This document shows, one piece after another, positions 37,601 through 49,600 of a DNA stretch of 64,000 nt. Numbering within the stretch: position 1 is the stretch's first letter; the number at the start of each line of letters is the position of its first letter. The translations under genes were made by a program, and so were the position numbers. This stretch comes from Cydia pomonella (Eukaryota; Arthropoda; Insecta; Lepidoptera; Tortricidae). The notes under the pieces are model-generated. The model was not told where the DNA came from, made no database searches, and worked only from the letters and a program-made list of their open reading frames with translations. Where the stretch lies: the NCBI RefSeq assembly GCF_033807575.1, contig NC_084721.1, forward strand, positions 6,138,001 to 6,202,000, given 5' to 3'.

Positions 37601-40600
37601 TACCACTTTTTTAACAAACACTCAATTAATTGTATAACACTATATTTTTGTCACTAGAAGAGTGTTTTTAATCCATGTTCCTTTACAAAATTGTTGTTCG
37701 TCTATAATATATCGAGTGTTTGACTTGCACTTCACATTTACGAACAGTTTTAAGCATTTTTAACAGTATCTCACTCCACCCGAAAAACACGATATTTCTT
37801 TTATAGTTAGTTCACTTAACAATGGGATAGTAATGTCACTGGCTAATTACACTTGTTCCTATATTTTAAGCATGCGCAGCACTTAATGTTATAATTACAA
37901 CTATTTTTAAATAAGCAATAATCGCAGAGCCGATGTTTACATGACGCGAGCGCCATCTCGCGAGGAGGCATCACAGGTAGGCATACGTCAAGAACATCCG
38001 TTGTGTACTGTCGATAAAAATCGGTCAAGATCATGTCGGGCCATGCTAGGTGTCAGGGCCAAACGGGGGTTATTATTAAGTATCATGTACATTTCAAGCA
38101 CAAGGGAGTAAGGGACCTATTTTTACTAAGAGAAGATTTTTTGCAAACTCAAAAACGACTGAACCGATCATGTTCGCTATAGTTTCCATTGAAAGTATTT
38201 TTTACGCTTTTGTTTCACAATTTGCAAAAGACCCGTGATTCAAAAATTAGAGGGGGGAAATAATAATAATAAAAATATGTGTTTTTTATTTCGGAGCGAT
38301 TATTTCCGTAAATATCAACTTTATCAAAAAATTATTTTCGGAGACCCTTATTTGTTCTGAAAGACCTATCCAACGACACCCCACACCATTGGATTAAAGC
38401 GAAAAAAAAATTGTATGAAAGGAACCCTAAAAATTTTTATTTCTACTTTTTATTTTACCGTTCTGCCCCATGATTCATGTATCCCTGCGTAATTGCGGCT
38501 TTCTAGCACTAACAATCATAGAGCAAAGCCGTGGACGGACAAAACCCTAAAAATGGAATTGGGAAGTCTCCGAGCCCATTCGGAGACGATTTCTAATATG
38601 AACTCGAGGTGTCCTGTCCAATCTCTACATTCCTTTAAGTTGGCCAACAAAAGCACGTCTATTTGTCCCCAGGCGCTCTGTTCATAATGCTGGGCCCGCG
38701 CACCGGCCCACTTACGGCTAAGCAGGACTGGGAGGTGGTCAAGACGCTTTGGCCGGCTATACTGAAAGCGCCGCTCAGTGAGAAACCTAGCATACTAAGG
38801 TAAGAGTACGTAATTTATGTATTATTTTATCGGATTTTTTATACCTTAACTTTCGTTCGCGATAGTAGTAAGTTTTTGACAAATTTTTGGTACAAGCTTT
38901 TGTCGCTGACTGTACTTTTCTTATCACAGGCAACTAATACTCATCGAGGCTATTCTGAAAACCCCAAACACAAGTAGGCTGCGTTGTTTCATTGCAGAGT
39001 TCCTGTGGCCACCTCCTGTCTCCATTATCAGATCAGATCATGGTACCATAATATTGCATTGACACCCGACTTACATATGTATGCAAATTTTCAGCTCAAT
39101 CGGAAATCGGGAAGTGGATTAAATTTAGCTTCCAAGATTTCACCCTAACAAAATAACATACATACCAAAGAGAAATTGAAATAGAGGTGGATTGTCAAAG
39201 AAAACTTTGTGGCCACAGTAAATTGCCATCTTTCTACACATGATTAAAACTTTTAGAACGCCATTTAACTTTGATCCTTATTCTTTCACTGATAAGTTTT
39301 CAATTTGTTAAATATCAAAAAGTGACGCCATCTAACAGATCAAAGGCCAAAGGTATGGCGGCATCTAACTTCATATTCTCTTCTATACATACGAACAGGG
39401 CAAGTGAAATAAAAGCTTTTAAAAATAACTTTTTTTTTTTTTTTCAGATTGGAGCAAGCGTTCAGCGAAACCCTCCACCGCCACTTCCCCACAGTCAACA
39501 CCCGTCTGGTCATATCCGAATCAGCCATAGAAGCTGCGAAGCAATTCTTCACCGAAGCTGAACTCTCCGAAGCAAAGCTGGCGGAATTATTAGCCAATGC
39601 TGAAGCTAGGGAGCTCGCTCATTCCGATAAGATCGAGACAATCTACACGGAGTTGATAGATGAGTTGGTTGATGTTGCTGAGACACCGAATATGTAAGTA
39701 TAATAACATATTGAACTGATACGCTAACATTTTTCTATGGAGAATAGGCAGGCGTTTGCCTACGATCTCACCTGATGGTAAGTGATGATGCGGTCTACGG
39801 TGGAGCACGCTTACCTATGAGATACCTATTTACTCTAGCTTTGGAAAAATCCAGATTGTACTCATTTTGTTTTTTTTTTGTATATATTGTATTTTTAAGT
39901 GTTCGCGTGATTGGGAAGAACAAACTGCCAAAACTGTTTAAATATAAATCCAAATAACATCCAGATAAAAGTCGGTTTTTATATAGCGTACAATTTCGCC
40001 GCTAGAGGCGCTAGTGTAGACGAAGATCTGTTTAAAATGTCAATTGCATTTATTTGTTGCAAGCTATTTTATCGCGAATTCATAATTGTGATAAATATTT
40101 TTCCATTTTTGATTAATCATAGTAAACATTAGATATAGTTTAATTAATGTGACTGGTTCAAAAAAAGTGCCAACTAAAATATATGCAATATTAAACCTGG
40201 TTATATTTGGTGCAAAGGTTATCCATCGCCATTCAACGTGGCAATGCGGCTAGCGTTATGGGTACCTTTGCGCCGGGCACACCTCGGGAGGGGTGGGGGG
40301 GGGGGGGTTGGGTCTTATTGACCAGACTTAAGTTTTTTTTTTGTGTTGTCCTAAATAAACTATAATAAAATGGTTAGTAGTAGTAGCCAAATATCATCAA
40401 CAATACAACATAAATGTATATTTTCTTTTGTTTCCAAAACTCAGTTCTCATCCTTTATTTTGATATGTTCTCTTGACACCTTGAACTATTATTACTACGT
40501 ATAGAACCGGCACAGATAACCAGTACTTTGCGCCATGAGTTGTTGTTTTGACAACAAAATATAGAAGCGGAGCGTGAATCTCGCGACCTAAACGCGCAAG

Positions 40601-43600
40601 CGCCATGAATTTTACGGTGCTTACGCCATTTTACACTGAAAAAAATAGATAGCCGAACTGGTTTTGTAACTTTACTAAATAACTAAACTACGGTTATAAG
40701 AAAATAAAATTTTGCATAAATTTACAAACTTATTTTGTAGTGTATACCCAGTACCTGAACACTGATAGCCAAACACGGTTTTGTAACATATAATACATAG
40801 TTCGCAAGTCCCAATTTTTGTGTAAACAGTAACCAAAATTTTGTTACAGTTATGCAAACATTTCTTTCAGTGTAGTCGCGTGGTACAGGTTTCAATTACG
40901 TCAATTTCATTGTTTGGTACGGCTTCTCTATAGTACTCGAATTTGTTCCAGCCAATGGCGCCGTCTCGAGCTAGTCATGCAAATGCTGACGTACTGCCCG
41001 TCGGTCCAAACCCCGTACACGGCCCGCGCCGTCCGCCTCGCGCTGCACGCCCTGCTGCACGACGACATCGCCGTGCGGAGAACAGCGCAGAAGTTCACGC
41101 ACTTCGCGCTGCAGCAGAGAAAGAGGGAGCTTAAGAAGATTAAGGTGGATCCGTATGAGGTGGCCGGGGTCAAGAAACCGGAGAAGTTTGAGCCAGGTAC
41201 TAGAGAACATTTTATTCTAACCAAGCGTTGGTTAAGTGAGATAAGCCCCATTTTTCACTTTTTTTCACTAATATTTTTTGTCTGTGAACTCGTATGAGTT
41301 TCTATGACAGCAAAATTCTTATTTTTATCTAATACTGTTTGAGGAATGGTAGATACCCATTTGCCATGCAAATGCTGACCGTCAGAGCGTTTTACATTGT
41401 TCGAAAGTAAAATGTATAAAAGTATGTAAAATGTTTAATAAATGAAATCAAAAGAAAGGACTTCATACCGTCGGGCACTCGCCATAAGCTGTCTTTTAGG
41501 GTACCTTTCGACCAGAGATGTGCTATGCTATGCTTTCATACATTTGAAACGTAGCTGCAGCTGCGTTTCAAATGTATGAAAACAGCATAGCACATCTCTG
41601 GTAGAAAGGCACCCTTACCAAGGGTTATCCGATATCGGATCGGACAATTTGAACACGCTCTCAGTCCAAACCTTACACGCGTACACCGTCCTCGCGTTAC
41701 ACTCTACTACATGACGACAAAGCACTACGGAGAACCACGCAGAGATTCACGCACTTCGCGCTGCAGCAGAGAACGAGGCAGTTTTTTTTTTTTTAAGGGT
41801 TTATAGTGTCGGTTGAAGACACAGGGCCCTCGCTAATGATACGGGCGACCCTGTGTCCGTGGTGATATTTTCGAAATGCTTTTTTGATTTATGCTATGCC
41901 GGGTCCGGCATCACCATCAGTCAAAAAGCAATGGTGATGCTCGAGGTGAAGACCCGACGTTGTTGTTATGAGTTTAGATAGACCCATGGTCCCCGCGTTA
42001 AATACGGGCGGCCATGGTTCCTGGTTGAGATTAATGAAGATGGGAGTTTTTGATTTAAGGTGGGGAGTTATTTTTATTTTAAGATGGGAGTTTGATTAGA
42101 GTAGAGTTATATTAGTTGTGATTAGAGTTATATTAGTTGTGATTAGATTTATGTTGTTGCGAAGATATTTTAGTTGAATATACGAGTTGGGACCGCAGTG
42201 GGTGTTGATATCAATATTCGACGGACGCTGCTGCCCATACGTCGGTTTTCCCTTAGTCGCCTTTTACGACACCCACGGGACGTGATGGGGTGGTGCTATT
42301 CTAAAACGCCGGCACCACACGGCGGAGAAAGAGGCAGTTAAGAACCAGGTACAGACGATCAGACAGGCTCCAAGCAAGTTAACTTTTAAACGTTTGCTTT
42401 ATAACCACCTGCTAAGGCAGGCGTAGTGGGAATTAGTCGGTAAGTAACCCATAACGCACGTGCAATTGTATGTATATGTATCTATCCTTGTTTATCCATA
42501 TATATGTATATATTTATGTACTCATAGTCATAAGGTATAATGAAACATACTATAGTATTTATTTAGAAATTTTATTTTGCTTAAAATTTACGGTTTTTTT
42601 TTTGTTTAATTCTCACTGCACCCACCTTGAAGTTTCTCTGTTTTGCCTTATGGTTGCCTGGTAGAGAATGCCTATTGGCATTAAGTCCGCCTGTTGTACT
42701 CTTTTTTATGTGCAATAAAGTTTAAAATAAATAAATACAACTAGCGAACAAATGTAAATTTAATTTACTTCTAAGCCACCCAATTAATGCGACACCCGTC
42801 CGCGCTTTCAGCCTCAGACGCCAGACCAAGAACCAAGTTTTATGAAGAAATTTGAGATATAGAAAAGTATATCTAAGGAAAAGTCAATTTTATACAACAG
42901 AACATAAAATTCATGCCTGGAACAAATAGTTTGGAGCCCTGGTTTAAGTAATTAAACCACGACTTGTATTTTCTTACGAAAATTGTTCTTATAATGACAA
43001 TTTTCATTACTCTCTAGAGCCATTATTATATACAAAGTCTTAAAACGCACTTGTCTCCTAAAACTTCATAAATAAATTTGTCATTTTTCTTGTTTCAGGT
43101 TACAGAAAGGACTTAGAATGGGCTATGTGGTCCGAAGACAAGAAAGTACCGTCGACGGACGAAGAGTGGGACCGGCCCTGGCTAAGGAACCCTAACTATG
43201 GGTTCTATTGTTGGCCCGAAGAGCTTGAGGTACTTATTCATAATATTCTCTAAATACTAACTTGATTGCTGAACGTCATGATCATGTTGAGAGATTTCTG
43301 CTACATTTTTTTTATTTCCATGCAGCTTTCTCTTAGCACTAGGGACGGGTAGATTATGTAGAATAAGATCGAACCATCGGGTGTGTGATCGGCTACGAGG
43401 ACAGAGGGCTTACCGCGAACCACGTTCGACGTGTTGCCTCCCTATCATGCTTACGTACAAATTTACAAGTGCGACAGAGAGGCAACACGTCGAACGTGGT
43501 TCGCGGTAGGCCCTCAGTTCCTTCGGCTTTGCACTACCAAAAGTATGTAAGGTACAGAGGTACCCTTCTATACCTTTGCTAATATTTGGACAACTGACGC

Positions 43601-46600
43601 TTTGCACAACGCAACCAATATAATTTTCATCGCCGTATTATCTTACAATTAGTCTAAAGTTAAGTATAGGTAGCCAAATTTGAACAAAAGTCTTCATAGC
43701 CCTAAATTATCTTCCTTGCGTTGTCTCAGCATTTTGCCACGGCTCATGGGAGCCTAGGATCCGCTTGGTAACTAATCCCAAGAATTGGCGTAGGTAGTAG
43801 TTTTTACGAAAGCGACTGCCATCTGACCTTTCAACCCAGAGGGTAAACTAGGCCTTATTGGGATTAGTCCGGTTTCCTAACGATGTTTTCCTTCACCGAA
43901 ACGCGACTGGTAAAAATCAAATGATACGTACATAATTCCTGAAAAACTCATCGGTACGAGCCGGGTTTGAACCCGCGACCTCCGGATTGCAAGTCGAACG
44001 CTCTTACCGCTAGAGTCAACTACAGGTAGGCCACCAGGGCATTCTTCATGGCCCTACATAAGGCCTAATTGGGTAAACATTCTTATTCCATTCCTAACAT
44101 AATTCTTAAATCTTTCTATATACTCAGGTAGCAGCTCCAGCATCACAGCAGGTGTTCTCCAGCGACATCCCCCCAGCAGAGATGGAGGAGGGCGAGCGTC
44201 ACATCCACGAGTTCTTCTCCGATGACGACAACGTGGAGAAGCTGGTGTCGTTCTTGACGGTGGAGGAAAAGAAGGGCAAGGACAAGTTCAGTGGAGTGCG
44301 GTTCTCCATGTTTAAGGTTAGACTATGCTATATATAACAATTATTCTCCATTAAAACCCCAATGAGAATAGATATTCCAATAATTTTATTTTAGAAGAGA
44401 TTCAGAAAGACGACGTGAACGTGGAGAAACTAGTGTTCAGAACAAAAGATGGACTGGGATTGGATAAGTTCAATGTGGTTAGTTTTTTTATACTACGTCG
44501 GTGGCAAACAAGCATACAACCCGCCTGATGGTAAGCAGTCTCCGTAGCCTATGTACGCCTCCAACTCCAGAGGAGTTAGATGCGCGTTGCCGACCCTAAC
44601 ACCCCGCACCCTTGTTGAGCTCTGGCAACCTTACTCACCGGCAGGAACACAACACTATGAGTACGGTCTAGTGTTATTTGGCTGCGGTTTTCTGTGAGGT
44701 GGTGGTTGAGGTACTTCCCCAGTTGGGCTCCATTGTGAATGCCCATACCTCTCTTTTGGACGTAGTTTAAGGACGTACGGGACGTAGGGGGTCTGGGTTA
44801 GTTTATATTAAACATTTGTTTTCCATTAAAACTTACTATTATAGGATAGCATATGATACCTCTGGGATACCTATAAAAATCCCTCCGATGAAATATCCGT
44901 GTAACTGGAGCAGGCCAATGGATGCCTCAAATTTTATTGTGAAAAACTCTGGTACCTACTCTCATTTTATTGACTCTTGTACGTATTTACAGTACTACCT
45001 CAGTAAACGATTGTTAAACGTCATTGCAAAAAATAATAATTAAAAAGGTCTATAATGCTTTGACAACGAAAACACGCTCGAAGTTGATGCTGCCCGCGCT
45101 AGTAAATGACGACCGGTTTGGCCTAGTGGGTAGTGACCCTGCCTACGAAGCTGATGGTCTCGGGTTCAAATCCTGGTAAGGGCATTTATTCGTGTGATGA
45201 GCATGGATATTTGTTCCTGAGTCATGGGTGTTTTCTACGTATTTAAGTATTTATAAATATTTATATATTATATATATCGTTGTCTAAGTACCCTCAACAC
45301 AAGCCTTATTGAGCTTACTGTGGGACTTAGTCAATTTGTGTAATAATGTCCTATAATATTTATTTATTTAATTTTATTATTTAATGTTAATTGCATTGCA
45401 TTATCAAAAATTATACTACTAGTATTTAATAGTTAAATGTATGAAATAAACATAAATATTTGTTAATAAATCATTATTAATGACGATGAATGTTTAAAAT
45501 ATTATCATTACATGACATTCATTCATTTAGTTCCCCTTTTTTTAAGGCGCGTATACATCAAGGCCGTTTCAGACAGATCCTAATTAAAGATAGGATTGGC
45601 TATGGTTTTAGAAATTTTCTCCGATCAAAATGTAAATTGCGCCAATTCCAGTCATAACCTACATTTCTTGTGTGACTTTCCTCATAGTCGAAATGAAAAA
45701 TAGTCTTTAACTCAGGTAAAAGTAACCATCTCACCCTCAAACTATTGGCGGGTGATATGGTTCACTTTCCACCCTTGATTAACAATCTAGTATTCTTTCA
45801 TTACAGTCCCTTTTCGCCCAATTCGGTCCAGTCATCACGGAGAAGTTCCTCGTCCACGCGCGGCGCTGCGCCGCCGATTCACAGGAAGCGCCTCAACGTT
45901 TCGCGTCCGAAGTAGCGGCGTCTGCGCTGCGGGCGCCGCGGTACTGGCGCCGGCAGAATGCCTTGAGTATCTATGATAGTGTGCTTGAAGTATACAGTGC
46001 TGGTATGTTAACTTTTGTTCAATATGTTCGAAAATTTTCTTAGGGTACAAACCTAATAGCTGGGGAGCCGGTGATGCTAAATGTGTAGTTACTCGAGCGT
46101 CGTAGAGACCTATTGAAATCGAAAGATTAGATGATAGGAAGAAAAAAAGGTTATATAAAGTTTTCTTTTCCAGCAAGTAGGAAAGCTTCTACAGATTATT
46201 TTAAATTTCGGGGGGTTGGTGGAGGATTAAAAAGCGTTAGGCAAATTTTGGATTTGGTCATTTTAGTCTAAGTTAATGCTAATGCTATAATTTTTCTATA
46301 AGAATCTGACCATTATTTGTATGCATTTCCTTAATCTGACGATCACATTTTGACGCCCGATTTTGACATTGTATCCGTCAGAGTGCGTACAAATTATTGT
46401 TAGATTTAGTAATAGCACAATTATTAGAATGTCTCTATAATATTACTTACTTTAAAAGACACTGCACCGACTTAATCTTTCTGGTTTAACCCATTGGTTG
46501 ACTGGTAGAGAATGCCTTAAGGCATTAAGTCCGCCATTTGTACCTTCATGTATTGTGCAATAAAGATTAAATAAATAAATAATATTTATTTATTTACTTA

Positions 46601-49600
46601 TAGCATTAATTTGGACTAAAATGACCTAATCCACAATTTGCCTAACGATTTGTTGAACCCCCATACAACAAGCCAATATGGACGGCTAAAAGTGGTTAAG
46701 GTAGACTCCACGGGGTACCAAGATATCAGTCATATCTTAATCTGACCCGCTCGAGTAACTACAAAGATCCCCTCTTGGACTCCCAGAGCGTTTGGCGAGA
46801 CGGGCAGCGTGGGGTCAAGCGTCTAAAGTATCTGAGAAGCCTGCGTTAAGTCTGTTTGCAAGCTTGCTGCCTTTTATTACTACTGGGAACAAATGTTACG
46901 TTTGCATTTGTTTTTATGAACCCCACACGTCCCGCCCTGCTCCACGCCAAGGTAGAGCGTCCACGCAGTTTTCATACGATCATTAGACTTATGCCTTGCG
47001 TACCTAGTATAGTGGGAAGAGAGTGCCCGCGGCCGAGTGCTCAGTAATCGTCCCCTACACGAGAAGTGGGTAGGTATTTTTTCGCTTCAACCCTATAGTG
47101 CGGGGTGTCGTCGCCGCCATGAACCATTTTTGGATAAACATAATATTTTCGGAATTATCACTCTAAAAGAAAAAAAAAATGTGTTCAATCCATATACAGG
47201 AATTGCTCGATTAAAGGTATAAGATGTTCTAATCTTGAGTAAACTTGCGCGTTATGTCTCTTTCGACTCAAGAAAACATGCGTTTAAGAAAATATACAAT
47301 CAATTTAGGCCGACAGACTTGAACTGTGATCACTTTCCAGGTCTAACCGCCGTGATCCCGGAGACCATGGAGGACTGGGGCACGTCGCTGGCCTCGGGGG
47401 TGGTGAAGCTGGAGCCGGCGCGCGGCGGCGGCGTGCTGCGCGCGCTGCTGGCGCTGTGCGCGCCGCCCGCCAGCAGCGCGCAGGACCCCGACCAGCACAC
47501 GTCCTTCGTGGTGTGCGCGCGGCTGTACGCGCTGCAGGTATGAGCGTGTCCGCCAGGTCTCACCTCCGTCATCCCGGAGACCATGGAGGACTGGGGCACG
47601 TCGCTGGCCTCGGGGGTGGTGAAGCTGGAGCCGGCGCGCGGCGGCGGCGTGCTGCGCGCGCTGCTGGCGCTGTGCGCGCCGCCCGCCAGCAGCGCGCAGG
47701 ACCCCGACCAGCACACGTCCTTCGTGGTGTGCGCGCGGCTGTACGCGCTGCAGGTATGAGCGTGTCCGCCAGGTCTCACCTCCGTCATCCCGGACACCAT
47801 GGAGGACTGGGGCACGTCGCTGGCCTCGGGGGTGGTGAAGCTGGAGCCGGCGCGCGGCGGCGGCGTGCTGCGCGCGCTGCTGGCGCTGTGCGCGCCGCCC
47901 GCCAGCAGCGCGCAGGACCCCGACCAGCACACGTCCTTCGTGGTGTGCGCGCGGCTGTACGCGCTGCAGGTATGAGCGTGTCCGCCAGGTCTCACCTCCG
48001 TCATCCCGGAGACCATGGAGGACTGGGGCACGTCGCTGGCCTCGGGGGTGCCCTTGCCCACACCCACATCACTGAACATTGAACATAGCCCCAACGATTG
48101 CTACAAAATGTAGTCCTGCCAATGCTGCAAAGATGGCCGAAGCGGTTCTAAAGATGTTTTTTCTACGCGTCGACTGCAATAGTTGAATAATTAAGATTTC
48201 GTATAACAAACTATAATTGCGTACTTTTCATGTATGGGCTCCCGACTCGAAATATTCATTTCGATACGCTGTAGTCAACCATAAAAAAAATTACAAAAAG
48301 CATCTGCCGCCGCACTCCCATAGAAAATACATAAGCAGGGGGTCGCGCGTTTATGTCTTTTGTACAACATTTTTGTCTACGAGATACTTCCTTTATTTTC
48401 ATTAACTATAGGTTTTATAGTTTTAAAAAAATGAGAAGACTTGTAGAAAAAGTATTGTATACAACAGTGATATAATCAAGCTTTTCAATCTTGTACCTTA
48501 CTTAGGCAACTCAGCAAGCTTCGTTGCCTAAACACGGTACTCTACTATTATATTATATCACGATTGTATAAAATACTATTTTGACACTATCTGCGTAAAG
48601 GATTTATTATGAATTACAATTTTACTCGTCTACATGAATGATATTAACATGCGCTTGAGTCTTGGCCAATGACGAGAGGCTTCTAGCTCAGCATTATTTG
48701 TAAAACTCTTAACTTAAATCTTTTATTATAAAATAGATTCTGGGGGTCCAAAATCAACACTGCGAACTCTTGACACTTCTGAAACTAAAAGATATTTGGC
48801 TCTTTCATCAATCTGACGTTAATGGCGCTCAGAACATTAATGCAAACGTTTTTTTCCCAGGGTGCTCTAGGCTCTCTTCGGTGGCAGACGGCTCTTCTCG
48901 GCTTCGAGCTCCTAGCCAGGCTCGAAGCGGCTAACTTTATGCAACACCCTTACCAAAATGTTCGAGAGACAGTGGGCAGGTGAGTTTTACTCCGTTATCT
49001 AATTAATAATACTTATTTCTCGTAGACTTTAATGGTTGAATTATGACTTCGTATACCAAACTGTAATCGTATACTTCCCACTATGGACAAGTATAATATT
49101 GATTAATGTACTCTATTATATCTAGCTTGCTGATGACGATCTTCGACACGGAGCTGGTGTTTACTGGCGGCGCGCCGCGCTTCGCCGCTTTTCTCGCTTC
49201 CGTGCGCCCACGACTAGAGCCCCTTTATGACGAGAATGGGGATATTGGTGAGACTCGACCCCTTATTCATAAGCATAACACTTAAATAACGCCAATCTAT
49301 AACCTCTTTATGTACACTATCTAAGGTCGTTATTTTCAGACTTACGTACTTACTTTCTGTTATCATAAATAATGAAAAAAAATAGAAGTAAGATGTTTAA
49401 AATAACACTTGCACAGTCTAGCTAGGCTATCAAAATCGCTGCCAAATATATATCTCAAACCTATAATCAAAAGATGGTATTTTTTTTTAAACGGTTGCAG
49501 CACCATTTGATTAGTTTTGCGCGTTCATCCATTTTTTTTTTTTTTGGGTTCTAGTGATAAAGACAGCAGCGTCCATGGCACAAATGGCGGGTGTGAGCCG

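Larger units (their letters stand above)
32385..38040 (-). mobile_element. Near-intact CR1-like non-LTR retrotransposon
   Basis: A minus-strand element filling most of PSME4 intron 13. It has a 5' region of several hundred bases (about 37375-38040), ORF1 (37374-35611), ORF2 (35636-32661) and a 3' end with TTTCA repeats on the plus strand (ATGAA-type tail on its own strand) at about 32388-32410. A PHD-finger ORF1 with an esterase-like domain and an endonuclease-RT ORF2 without RNase H fits the CR1/Daphne group. Both ORFs are long and uninterrupted, which suggests recent insertion. I could not define the 5' edge or target duplications. Confidence 0.8.
41368..42360 (+). repeat. Decayed, interrupted duplicate of PSME4 exon 16
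   Basis: Fragments of exon 16 reappear downstream in order: 'catgcaaatgctgac' (about 41369-41385), 'agtccaaaccttacacgcg' to 'cacttcgcgctgcagcagag' (about 41660-41775), and after an insertion 'gagaaagaggcagttaagaa' with a donor-like 'ccaggtacag' (about 42325-42355). The gaps are a palindromic element (41498-41619) and a retroelement (41782-42325). Similarity to the exon is reduced throughout, so the copy is old and non-coding. Confidence 0.75.

Noticed and set aside
47330..48094. Long repetitive open frames on both strands over the exon 20 array (254 and 195 codons minus, 208 codons plus)
   Set aside because: They are shadows of GC-rich 216-bp repeats whose length is a multiple of three; the real frame is exon 20 (plus strand) and ends at its donor.
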